DNA of 10,003 bases from JASFTV01 sp050050615 (GTDB taxonomy: Bacteria; Desulfobacterota; DSM-4660; Desulfatiglandales; HGW-15). Location: assembly GCA_050050615.1 (NCBI GenBank), contig JASFTV010000110.1:1-10003 (forward strand), read 5' to 3'. Positions 1 through 7,300 of this stretch are shown in pieces (within the stretch, counting starts at the first letter, position 1; each line of letters opens with the position of its first letter). The position numbers and the translations under genes are program-made. The notes beneath the pieces were generated by a model. That model saw only the letters and a program-made list of their open reading frames with translations, did not search any database and had not been told where the DNA came from.

Positions 1-208
1 AAAAACGAAGGGAATGCGGCAAGGGCTATGCAAAAGGGGGCAGCGAGGGCGGGCGGAGCACCTTCGCAGCCAATTCCACGGAGCTACTTCCATGGCGATT
101 CCCGGGAGGCTCTCCGCGCGCTTGTCCCGCCCCTGCGGGGCCTCACCCGTGGCCTTACGCTGGTCACCGGGCAGCGACTTTTCGTTTTTGAAAAGAGACC
201 CCCCATGG
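1..208 (+). repeat. MITE-like dispersed repeat, copy 1 (left end cut by window edge)
   Basis: This is the first of two copies of a non-coding element; the second is at 3006-3216 in the same orientation. Positions 1-116 match 3027-3142 with 15 substitutions, and 141-198 match 3147-3204 with 2 substitutions. Between these blocks copy 1 has 20 extra bases, which contain a perfect small hairpin (GCCCC-TGC-GGGGC, 129-141). The right end (181-200) carries the TTCGTTTTTGAAAAGAGA terminal motif. The left end begins inside the complementary motif (AAAAACGAA), so the outer part lies outside the window. The outermost bases (about 199-208) have diverged from copy 2. Short open frames run through it, but none has a ribosome binding site or a recognisable product. 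It is probably a transposase-less mobile repeat; a structured RNA or protein-binding repeat is an alternative. Confidence 0.82.
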
Positions 209-438
209 CTCGCGGCTCGGTGCTCATGGGAACCTGAATTTTCGGCACTCCGGGGCATCTTATAAATACAGGCATTTAGCTCGCTTAGAAGCGTATTTTC
301 GATCTATTTTGGACAGCAGTGGACCAAACAAATGAAAATTGTAGAAAGGCGTTCGTGGCTTTTCCCTTAATGCCCTGCTGTAGGCCGTGTTGAAAATCCA
401 CGATAAGTATCGTTAACTTTACAAAAATGAGGACTAAA
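209..438 (+). other. Non-coding leader region upstream of bamQ
   Basis: No gene is visible between the repeat and bamQ. The stretch 203-258 resembles the reverse complement of 2958-3015, the left flank of repeat copy 2, including a shared 9-mer GGGAACCTG (228-236) and GGGGCAT (252-258). It may therefore be an outer, more degraded part of the repeat. The remainder (259-438) is AT-richer and must carry the bamQ promoter. A weak candidate -35 TTGAAA at 390-395 lies 17 bases before TTAACT at 413-418, but the -10 match is poor. Confidence 0.5.
400..413. promoter_or_regulatory. Palindrome upstream of bamQ, possible operator
   Basis: ACGATA-AG-TATCGT is a perfect 6-2-6 inverted repeat, 25 bases upstream of the chosen bamQ start. 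It lies between a weak -35-like TTGAAA (390-395) and a poor -10-like TTAACT (413-418). Its position would suit a repressor or activator site controlling the benzoyl-CoA pathway genes, but no regulator gene lies in the window and only one copy of the site was found. This is an inference from symmetry and position only. Confidence 0.3.
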
Positions 439-1545
439 ATGGAAGCAGTACCGGATAAGATACAAACATGGCAGATGGTGCAGCCGACCACCTTCGATAA
501 GGAGAGCAAAGAGAGTACACCTGGAAAGCTGGAAAAGACGGAGATTCCTGTGCCCGAACTCCAACCCGGTGAAGTTTTGGTGGAAGTGGCCGGTTGCGGT
601 GTGTGCCATACAGACCTGGGGTACTTCTATGACGGGGTCCCCACTGTGTCGAAACCGCCCCTTACGCTAGGGCATGAGATATCGGGCACCGTGGTAGCCG
701 GGGATGAAGCATGGATCGGCAAGCAAGTGATCATTCCCGCGGTCATGCCCTGCCGCCAGTGCATCCTGTGTAAGACCAGACGCGGTAACCGTTGTTTGAA
801 TCAAAAGATGCCCGGAAACAGCCTGGGGGTGTATGGCGGTTTCTCCAGCCATATCCCGGTGCCGAGCATCGATCTTTGCGAGGTAAAGGACCGAGGTGGT
901 ATTCCTCTGTCTCACCTTGCCGTGATAGCGGATGCGGCCACGACGCCCTATCAGGCGACGAAAAGGGCGGATCTCGAGCCCGGAGACAACGTGGTTGTGC
1001 TTGGGATCGGGGGCGGGGTTGGTCAATACCTGGGTCAGATTGCAAAGGCGCTGGGTGCAAAAACCGTGATCGGGATCGATTTGCACCAGGAAAAACTGGA
1101 CAGAGCACTGAAATTCGGATCCGATTTTGTCCTCAATTCAACCGATAAGAATGCTAAGGCCGTGTCCAAAGAGTTTCGGGCCCTGTGCAAGGAGCAGGAG
1201 CTGCCCAACACAGGATGGAAGATCTTTGAGGTCACGGGTGCCAAGGCGGGCCAGGAGATTGGTTTGGCTTTGCTAGGCTTCGTCGGCAAGCTCATTGTAG
1301 TCGGGTTCACTCTGGCAAAGACCGAATATGCCATAGGCCGCCTGATGGCCTTTGACGCCGAGATCATTGGAACCTGGGGCTGTCTGCCTGAATACTATCC
1401 TGTTGTTCTGGATATGGTTTTGACCGGAAAAATCAACATAGAGGAGTTTGTGGAAACCCGGCCCATGAGCACTATCTCGGATGTTTTTGCGGAGGTGCAC
1501 AAGGCCCCGCCCATGAAACGGATTGTGCTGACGCCTGATTTTTAA
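439..1545 (+). CDS. bamQ: 6-hydroxycyclohex-1-ene-1-carbonyl-CoA dehydrogenase (BamQ/Had)
   Basis: A zinc-containing medium-chain alcohol dehydrogenase (368 aa) that, by family, oxidises 6-hydroxycyclohex-1-ene-1-carbonyl-CoA to the 6-oxo compound with NAD+ in the cytoplasm, in anaerobic benzoyl-CoA degradation. Catalytic-zinc motifs are visible: C56 in GCGVCHTD and H79-E80 in GHE. Four structural-zinc cysteines are at 105, 108, 111 and 119. The Rossmann motif GIGGGVG is at 189-195, and D214 at the end of the next strand favours NAD+ over NADP+. The start at 439 is chosen over the in-frame ATG at 427 because GAGGA (429-433) lies 5 bases before 439, while 427 has no ribosome binding site. bamA follows after 57 bp, so the two are probably cotranscribed. 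The family (MDR dehydrogenase) is certain. The substrate is inferred from sequence resemblance and the adjacent bamA and bamR. Confidence 0.9.
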   Translation: MEAVPDKIQTWQMVQPTTFDKESKESTPGKLEKTEIPVPELQPGEVLVEVAGCGVCHTDLGYFYDGVPTVSKPPLTLGHEISGTVVAGDEAWIGKQVIIPAVMPCRQCILCKTRRGNRCLNQKMPGNSLGVYGGFSSHIPVPSIDLCEVKDRGGIPLSHLAVIADAATTPYQATKRADLEPGDNVVVLGIGGGVGQYLGQIAKALGAKTVIGIDLHQEKLDRALKFGSDFVLNSTDKNAKAVSKEFRALCKEQELPNTGWKIFEVTGAKAGQEIGLALLGFVGKLIVVGFTLAKTEYAIGRLMAFDAEIIGTWGCLPEYYPVVLDMVLTGKINIEEFVETRPMSTISDVFAEVHKAPPMKRIVLTPDF

Positions 1546-1602
1546 GCAAAGCGTTCCAAGGAGTTCCAAAAAAGACAAAAATAGGTAAGGGAGGAAAACA
1601 CT

Positions 1603-2739
1603 ATGGCATTAGAGTGGTTGATCAGAGATAACGAAATAAAGGACCATAACCTTTTTGGTGAAGAGTTTTTTGGGAAGGAACCGCCGTGCACCACCTATGA
1701 GAAGAAGCCAGTGATCAATCCTGCTACCGGTGAATCAGTGGAAGGGTTAGCCTCAGCCTGGATCGCACTCAATAATCCGGCCCAATATAACTCCTACACC
1801 ACTGGGATGGTTAAAGGTGTCATCGCGGGCATGCACAAGGCATCCATGGATCGAAGGGTCCAGGTTATTGTCCTCACCGCTGTGGGGGATCGAGCCTTCT
1901 GCACGGGTGGAAATACCAAGGAATACGCAGAGTACTATTCAAGAAGGCCGCTGGAGTACGTTCAGTACATGGACCTGTTTTCTGGCATGGTGGATGCGAT
2001 CCTTAAAGCCCGCAAGCCCGTGATTTGTCGGTGCAATGGTATGAGGATTGCTGGTGGCCAGGAAATCGGTCAGGCATGTGATTTTACAGTGGCGGCAGAC
2101 ACAGCCGCTTTCGGACAGGCGGGAACCCGGCATGGGTCTACACCTACGGGGGGTTCCACGGATTTTCTACCCTGGAATCTGAGCATGGAACAGGCGATGT
2201 GGCAAGCGACTTCCAACGAGATGTGGAGCGCTTACAAAATGGAAAGGGTTGGCCTTATTACAAAGGCGATTCCTATCAAGAAGAATGCCAAAGGCGAATG
2301 GGTCCGTGACCCCAGGGTTATCACGGACAAGTACGTGGATAACGGTGAAATTGTTTATGGTGAATTCAGAAAGGGCGCTGAATATAAAGAAGCGAACGCC
2401 CAGATAAAGGAACTCCAGACAGATTGGGCTCAATTGGATGGTTTTGTTAATCAGATGGTCTGGACATTGACCAACACGACCTTCCTCTGCCTGATGAACA
2501 CCATTGAAAGTATCCGGGTAAAAAAGAAACATTATTGGGATATGCTGAAGAGCAGTCAGATATACTGGCTGGGCGCGAACATGAATGCTGAGGCATTTAT
2601 CGGCTTCAACGCTTTTAACACCCAGAAACTGACGGGCAAGCGGGAGATTGATTTCCTTACCTATCGCAAGTCTCTTGCAGAGGCGAGAACGTTTGATGAC
2701 GACCTATGCGACGCAGTGCTACCAAAGCCTCAAAAGTGA
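1603..2739 (+). CDS. bamA: 6-oxocyclohex-1-ene-1-carbonyl-CoA hydrolase (BamA/Oah)
   Basis: A crotonase-superfamily enzyme (378 aa) that adds water to 6-oxocyclohex-1-ene-1-carbonyl-CoA and hydrolytically opens the ring, giving 3-hydroxypimelyl-CoA. bamA is widely used as a marker gene for anaerobic aromatic degradation. The protein is about 120 residues longer than simple enoyl-CoA hydratases, as expected for this family, with an N-terminal extension before the crotonase core that begins near residue 50. The first oxyanion-hole region is FCTGGNTKEYA (99-109) and the second IAGGQEIGQACD (149-160). E154 aligns with the first catalytic Glu of enoyl-CoA hydratase, but the second Glu position (the E of GQPE) is Gly (FGQAG, 170-174), which fits a different chemistry from hydration alone. 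A strong Shine-Dalgarno AAGGGAGGA (1587-1595) lies 7 bases before the ATG. It sits 57 bp after bamQ; two hairpins follow its stop. Confidence 0.95.
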   Translation: MALEWLIRDNEIKDHNLFGEEFFGKEPPCTTYEKKPVINPATGESVEGLASAWIALNNPAQYNSYTTGMVKGVIAGMHKASMDRRVQVIVLTAVGDRAFCTGGNTKEYAEYYSRRPLEYVQYMDLFSGMVDAILKARKPVICRCNGMRIAGGQEIGQACDFTVAADTAAFGQAGTRHGSTPTGGSTDFLPWNLSMEQAMWQATSNEMWSAYKMERVGLITKAIPIKKNAKGEWVRDPRVITDKYVDNGEIVYGEFRKGAEYKEANAQIKELQTDWAQLDGFVNQMVWTLTNTTFLCLMNTIESIRVKKKHYWDMLKSSQIYWLGANMNAEAFIGFNAFNTQKLTGKREIDFLTYRKSLAEARTFDDDLCDAVLPKPQK

Positions 2740-2750
2740 TGGTGAACATT

Positions 2751-2780
2751 CCCCGGGAAGGGATATGATTCCTCCCGGGG
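2751..2780 (+). other. GC-rich hairpin just after the bamA stop
   Basis: CCCCGGGAAGG (2751-2761) pairs with CCTCCCGGGG (2771-2780), a 10-bp stem with one bulged A and a 9-base loop, starting 11 bases after the bamA stop codon. No T run follows, so a standard intrinsic terminator is unlikely. An mRNA 3'-end-stabilising or processing stem is more plausible. Confidence 0.5.
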
Positions 2781-2844
2781 GACAATCTGAGGCGGTGGAA
2801 AGAACTCAGGCGTACACTGAAAATCAAGACGATCGTTATTCTGT

Positions 2845-2871
2845 ATGGCAGGCAGGCCCGCCTGCCATTTT
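2845..2871 (+). terminator. Candidate intrinsic terminator downstream of bamA
   Basis: ATGGCAGGC (2845-2853) and GCCTGCCAT (2860-2868) form a perfect 9-bp stem with the 6-base loop AGGCCC, followed by a short T run (2868-2871). The T run is short, so termination may be partial. The site is about 105 bases past the bamA stop and about 420 bases before bamR, suggesting that bamR is at least partly expressed from its own promoter. Confidence 0.5.
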
Positions 2872-3005
2872 AGTCCGCGTGCAAAGAAACCGTACAGGGG
2901 TGTCCAAAATAAATCAAAATCTAAGGTTTCCACCTTACAAGCACCTGTTTCTACACAATGCCCCATGCTGTCCGGAATACAGGTTCCCCTGGCCACCTGA
3001 GCAAA
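2872..3005 (+). other. Non-coding spacer, with diverged outer arm of repeat copy 2
   Basis: No gene is visible here. The right portion (2958-3005), read as its reverse complement, resembles the sequence immediately right of repeat copy 1 (203-258): CAGGTTCCC (2980-2988) mirrors GGGAACCTG (228-236), and ATGCCCC (2958-2964) mirrors GGGGCAT (252-258), in the same order and with similar spacing. The repeat unit may thus once have been longer, with outer arms now degraded. Open frames across this stretch lack ribosome binding sites and resemble nothing recognisable. Confidence 0.4.
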
Positions 3006-3216
3006 GGGTCATGGGGATCTCTTTTCAAAAACGAAGGGCATCGAGGAACAGTTATGCAAAAAGGGGTAGCAAAGGCGGGCGGAGCACCTCCGCAGCCAGT
3101 TCCATGGAGCTACTTCCATGGCGATTCCCGGGAGGCTCTCCGCCCGCCTCACCCGTGGCCTTACGCTGGTTACCGGACAGCGACTTTTCGTTTTTGAAAA
3201 GAGATCCCCATGACCC
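3006..3216 (+). repeat. MITE-like dispersed repeat, copy 2, with 30-bp perfect terminal inverted repeats
   Basis: The left end 3006-3035 (beginning GGGTCATGGGGATC) is the exact reverse complement of the right end 3187-3216, so the 211-bp element has 30-bp perfect terminal inverted repeats. Further nested inverted repeats lie inside: AGGCGGGCGGAG (3073-3084) with CTCCGCCCGCCT (3138-3149); CCATGGA (3102-3108) with TCCATGG (3115-3121); and GCGGAG-CAC-CTCCGC around 3078-3092. There is no transposase or other credible coding frame. A clear target-site duplication is not visible because the symmetry extends to the edges; CATG borders both ends but is itself palindromic. It lies between bamA and bamR. 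This fits a non-autonomous transposable element mobilised in trans, but the transposon family cannot be named from the sequence. Confidence 0.85.
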
Positions 3217-3290
3217 AGGGAAACCAGCAAACTGTTTTTGGTCAAGAACGGAAACCGTAGATCGATTTTAAGAAAGGAGGAAGAGATACC

Positions 3291-4058
3291 ATGGCCTATC
3301 AGCACATCATCGCCGAATTGGGAGATGGCCTGGGTGCCATCACCCTTAACAGGCCGCCATTGAATGTCCTGAACATTGCCATGATGGAAGAGATCAGTGA
3401 GGTATTGAAGACATGGCAGGACCAGAAGGATCTCAAGGTGGTGCTGTTCAAGGCTCAAGGAAAATGCTTCTCCGCCGGGGTGGACGTGGGAGAGCACATG
3501 GGAGACCTGGCCCCAAAAATGATTGAAGCTTTTCACAGCATGTTTCGCCTCATGGACAGGCTTGGCGTTCCAACCGTCGCATCGGTTTTTGGTACCTGCC
3601 TGGGAGGAGGGTGTGAGCTGGCTGTATTTTCCGATCTGGTCATAGCAGCTGAAGGCGCCAAGTTTGGCCAGCCAGAAATCCAGGTGGGCGTGTTCCCGCC
3701 TATCGCCGCACAGATCATGCCCCGCATCATAGGGCGGAAGGCCGCGATGGATCTTATCCTGTCTGGGAGAATCATCTCAGCAAGCGAGGCGTCTCAGATG
3801 GGTCTGGTGAATAAGGTTGTCAAGGATGAAGACCTGGAAAAGGAGACCGAAGCCTTCGTGAAGCCCTATCTCAAATTGAGTGCTGAAGTGCTGAGACAAA
3901 CCAGAAAGGGAATCATGGCCGGGTTGATGGATGAGCTGGAGCCTTCTCTGAAGGTGATTGAGGATATTTATTTGAATGAACTGATGAAAACGAGTGATGC
4001 CCAGGAGGGGCTCCAGGCCTTCTTGGAGAAGAGAAAACCGGTCTGGAAAAATGAATAG
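3291..4058 (+). CDS. bamR: Cyclohexa-1,5-diene-1-carbonyl-CoA hydratase (BamR/Dch)
   Basis: A 255-residue enoyl-CoA hydratase-family protein, the usual length for a single crotonase domain. By family it adds water to cyclohexa-1,5-diene-1-carbonyl-CoA, the product of benzoyl-CoA reductase, giving 6-hydroxycyclohex-1-ene-1-carbonyl-CoA, the substrate of BamQ. The first oxyanion-hole motif is CFSAGVDVGEH (59-69) and the second GTCLGGGCELA (101-111). Both acid/base glutamates of classical hydratases are present: E109 in GGGCEL and E129 in FGQPEI. AAAGGAGG (3273-3280) lies 10 bases before the ATG, supporting this start. The gene is separated from bamA by 551 bp containing the inverted-repeat element, so it is in the same functional cluster but perhaps a separate transcript. 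The fold is certain; the diene substrate is inferred from the neighbouring bamQ and bamA, and a general enoyl-CoA hydratase is the alternative. Confidence 0.85.
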   Translation: MAYQHIIAELGDGLGAITLNRPPLNVLNIAMMEEISEVLKTWQDQKDLKVVLFKAQGKCFSAGVDVGEHMGDLAPKMIEAFHSMFRLMDRLGVPTVASVFGTCLGGGCELAVFSDLVIAAEGAKFGQPEIQVGVFPPIAAQIMPRIIGRKAAMDLILSGRIISASEASQMGLVNKVVKDEDLEKETEAFVKPYLKLSAEVLRQTRKGIMAGLMDELEPSLKVIEDIYLNELMKTSDAQEGLQAFLEKRKPVWKNE

Positions 4059-4265
4059 CCGTTTTCAGCGATGCCTTGCTGCAGAAAGGTATCCGGGAAT
4101 TTTTCGAAGATTTAATTGAACTATGTTCTTAGGGGAGGGTTGCATCCTCCAGGGATCCCAGGAGCAGGTCATCAAATCCAGGCTTGATGCCGGTCTTTTA
4201 CCTTATCTTACAGACTTCGTGCCAATCACTGTCCTATACTCCGCACACCTTGTAAGCCTTTTGCC
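4059..4265 (+). other. Non-coding region after bamR with two competing hairpins
   Basis: No gene is visible. GGAGG (4134-4138) can pair with CCTCC (4146-4150) across a 7-base loop. Alternatively CTCC (4147-4150) can pair with GGAG (4161-4164) around the self-complementary GGGATCCC (4152-4159) with one A-A mismatch. The two folds share bases and exclude each other. Neither is followed by a T run, so neither is a standard terminator. The rest of the stretch shows no recognisable signal. Confidence 0.35.
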
Positions 4266-4295
4266 TTGACACACAAGCCGGTTCTTAACTATACT
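4266..4295 (+). promoter_or_regulatory. Sigma70-type promoter for the GGDEF-ATPase gene
   Basis: TTGACA (4266-4271), a perfect -35 consensus, is followed after 18 bases by TATACT (4290-4295), which matches the -10 consensus at five of six positions. It points at the long gene starting at 4354 and would start transcription near 4302, leaving a leader of about 50 bases. It indicates that the signalling gene is transcribed independently of bamR. Confidence 0.7.
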
Positions 4296-4309
4296 ATTAT
4301 TCAATAATA
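4295..4309. promoter_or_regulatory. Palindrome at the predicted transcription start
   Basis: TATTATT-C-AATAATA is a perfect 7-1-7 inverted repeat that overlaps the last base of the -10 box and spans the expected start site. A protein bound here would block initiation, so it could be an operator, but AT-rich symmetry can arise by chance and no regulator gene is nearby. Confidence 0.35.
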
Positions 4310-4320
4310 AAAAGGGCTTA

Positions 4321-4344
4321 CCACCTTGTCAGCCGACTTGGTGG
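4321..4344 (+). promoter_or_regulatory. Leader hairpin covering the weak ribosome binding site
   Basis: CCACC (4321-4325) pairs with GGTGG (4340-4344), and inside it GTC (4328-4330) pairs with GAC (4335-4337) around an AGCC loop, with symmetric TT/TT internal mismatches. GGTGGA (4340-4345), 8 bases before the ATG at 4354, is the only Shine-Dalgarno-like sequence, so the hairpin would hide it. This could make translation conditional or simply low. It is inferred from sequence only. Confidence 0.4.
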
Positions 4345-4353
4345 ACCGACTCC

Positions 4354-7300
4354 ATGGAATTTAAAGAGTATATTTACTATCTTGAACATGTTGGCAAGGA
4401 TCCCTCACGCCTGATCTTTGAAGACGAACTCACCGGCCTATACAACCGCCGTTTTCTGCACAACTACTTTCAGCACAATGTTCCCTGGGACTCTCTTGAA
4501 ACAAATCCCGTCTCTTTGATTATGATGGACGTGGATTACTTCAAGAACATCAATGACACATACGGACACAATGTTGGCGATCAAGCGCTCGTCTGGGTGG
4601 CTGACCTTCTAAAGGAGGTCGCTGGAGATAAGAATCTGCCCATCCGTTATGCCGGTGATGAATTCATGATCCTTATGCCGAAGGCTGAAAAGCAATCGGC
4701 CTTGAAACTGGGCGAGAGCCTCATTCGTTTGGTCCACGAAAAGGGCATTCCCCTTGATGAGGGGGATGGTGAGATTGCCATCACACTGAGTATCGGGGTC
4801 GCCTCTGCTCCCCATGACGCACGTGGGGACAAAGCCCTTATCCAGAAGGCGGACACGGCACTGTACTATGCCAAAAAGGCAGGGCGTGATCGTCTGGCCA
4901 ACGCCGGAGCGATTGCGGCTCAGGATGTGTTTGTCAAGACAGCCCTTCATCAGCTTGGGAAAGCCACGATCGCCGGTCGAAAGGAACAGCTTGCCAAAGT
5001 GGCCGAGTCTCTCAAGCGTTTCAGCCAGAAGCAAAGTCAGTTTCTTATCGCTGAAGGGGCTCCAGGCATGGGTAAGACCATGTTCCTCGAAACGGTTCAG
5101 CGCAGCCTCGCCCAGAGTAAATCCATCGTGCAGGTCAAAGTCTCAGGCCAGCCCCAGGAGTTATACCGACCATACTATCTAATTAGCAACATCGTGGTTT
5201 CGCTCCTGCAACACCGTGAAGATAAAGGGGAGGCTGTCTTCAAGAGCCTTGAACCTGAGGAAAGGGCTTATCTTTCCCAGATCCTGCCCCAACTGGGTGA
5301 GACCAAGGAGATCGAGCCAGGAGATGAAAAAGCCTATCGGGAAGGTGTATTTGCCACCCTGATCAAACTTATCAAGATGGTCGTCGATTCAAAGCCCACC
5401 GTCTTCCTCATTGATGATATGCACTTAGGCGACCAAGCCACGCTACTTCTTCTCAGGCGAGTTGTCATGCGGAAGGAGATTCCAGTTTTTGTCTTGGGCG
5501 CCACCTCTGATGCCCCACAGGGCCTTGAGGAGGGACTGGCTGATACACTCGGGCGATTCTGGGCAGCTTATGGTGAGGAACTAAATATTACAAAAGTGAG
5601 CCTTACAGCACTTACTTCATCAGACATCGTCAGCCATTTGCGCGCGATCTTCCCCAGGGTGAGCCTCCCTAAAGGGTTTGACAGGGAACTTGAACAGGTC
5701 ACCCAAGGGAATCCCCTGTTTCTTAGCGAGATCGTACGGAAGCTCGTTTTGGACGGAAAGATATCTCTCTCGGGCCAACAATGGGTGATTCATCCACTAG
5801 AGGAGGGATATCTCCCCAGGTCTTTGGAGGAGATCGTCAGAGAGAAGGTTTCTGTCTTGGATGAAGAAAGCAGACAACTGCTCGACCAGGCGGCCATATT
5901 TGGGGACAATGTCTCTCTGAGCGCATTGACGGGAAGTGCTGAAACAAGTGAGGCCAAGATTCTGGAATTTGTTGACAAGGCTATCTCCCAAGGCATCCTG
6001 AACTCGGACTTCCAGATCAATGATGAGACCATACGCTTCCTGAGCAGGCGCGTTCAGGATATCGCTTATGGAGCGATTGAAAAAGATGTGAGGGAGGTTT
6101 TACACGAGCGAGTGGGAAATTACCAGGAATCCCTCTACGAAAAAGACTTGCTCACCTCAGCTGCAACCCTTGCCTATCACTTCAAGCGATCAGCCAACCA
6201 AGAAAAGGCCAAGTCCTATGAACAAATCCAGGCCGGTTACAACAGCGCCGTTTTCAGCGCCGAGGAAGCCATCTTTTACACGGGGGAAGGCCCTGCCGAG
6301 GCAAGGCCTAAAGGAGCCCCGCTAGATTCAGAAAGCTTGGCCCAAATACCAAACGTATTTCGTACTCTGCTTCTGGCGGTGCGCAACGCGATGCTATATC
6401 CTCCCGGCAGCAAGTCCATCATCATTGCCAATCAACAGGTGAAGGAAGCCCTAGACGAGATTCTGGAGAAAAACGAACTGCTCACGATGTTTCAGATAGA
6501 GAGATCATTGGTGGTCAACGGCCAGAGAGCAGATGTCAGTGAATTCAAGATCTTTGCCGACTCCTTCCTCAAGTTTCTAGGTCGTTTGGAACTCAAGGGC
6601 ATCGCTGTGCAGCGCGGCCTGACAGAGGATGAGCTAAATGTTTTGGTCGATGCCCTGGGTCGAACAAAAAAGGAGATGATTGAGGAGGGCTTCTGGCAAC
6701 GCTTTATCGAAGAGAAAAAGCTGACTCATGTGGATCTCACCCAGGTGCGGTACACCGTGAGTGCAGAAGGGACTGACGCCGCGCATGCAGGTATGGGGAA
6801 GGGTGTCGCCAGGGCTGAAGAGATCGCTTCCAAGCTGGCCGCATCCGAACAGCGTATGGATACCGAGGAGCTGGCGTATGTTCCTGAATTTACGCGGTTC
6901 TTTCTCAACGCGGCAAGAAGCATTAAGCTCTATCCACTGAAAAGCAAAGCCATTGAGAGCGCCATCCAGCAGGTTATGGATATCCTGCGCCGCCTCCTTG
7001 CCAAGCGGCCCGCACTAACCTTGGCGCGAGTCGGTGATTTTCTGTTGGTCAATGGGGAGAAGTGGGATACCTCTGAATACGAGATCCTGGTCAAGAGCTT
7101 CCTCAAATTCCTCGATTCAATCTCGCTGAAGAGCATTACTTTCCTGGAAAACATCTCGTCCGATGAGATTAAGACCTTCATTGGCGCACTTGAAGAACTA
7201 CCAGAAGTTGGCTTGGATAGCAGCTTCTGGACGGCTCTGGCCAGAAAGAAAGGACTTTCAGGTATCCTCTTCGACCAGCGTCTCTATGAGGCGAGAATGT

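Noticed and set aside
667..1108. Antisense open frames opposite bamQ
   Set aside because: These are long only because of codon bias on the coding strand. bamQ is clearly the real gene and the antisense products resemble nothing.
2648..3271. A 207-codon open frame overlapping the end of bamA and running through repeat copy 2
   Set aside because: It has no ribosome binding site, starts inside bamA in another frame, runs through inverted-repeat DNA and has a low-complexity product unlike any family I know. It is most likely an accidental frame in GC-rich repeat sequence.
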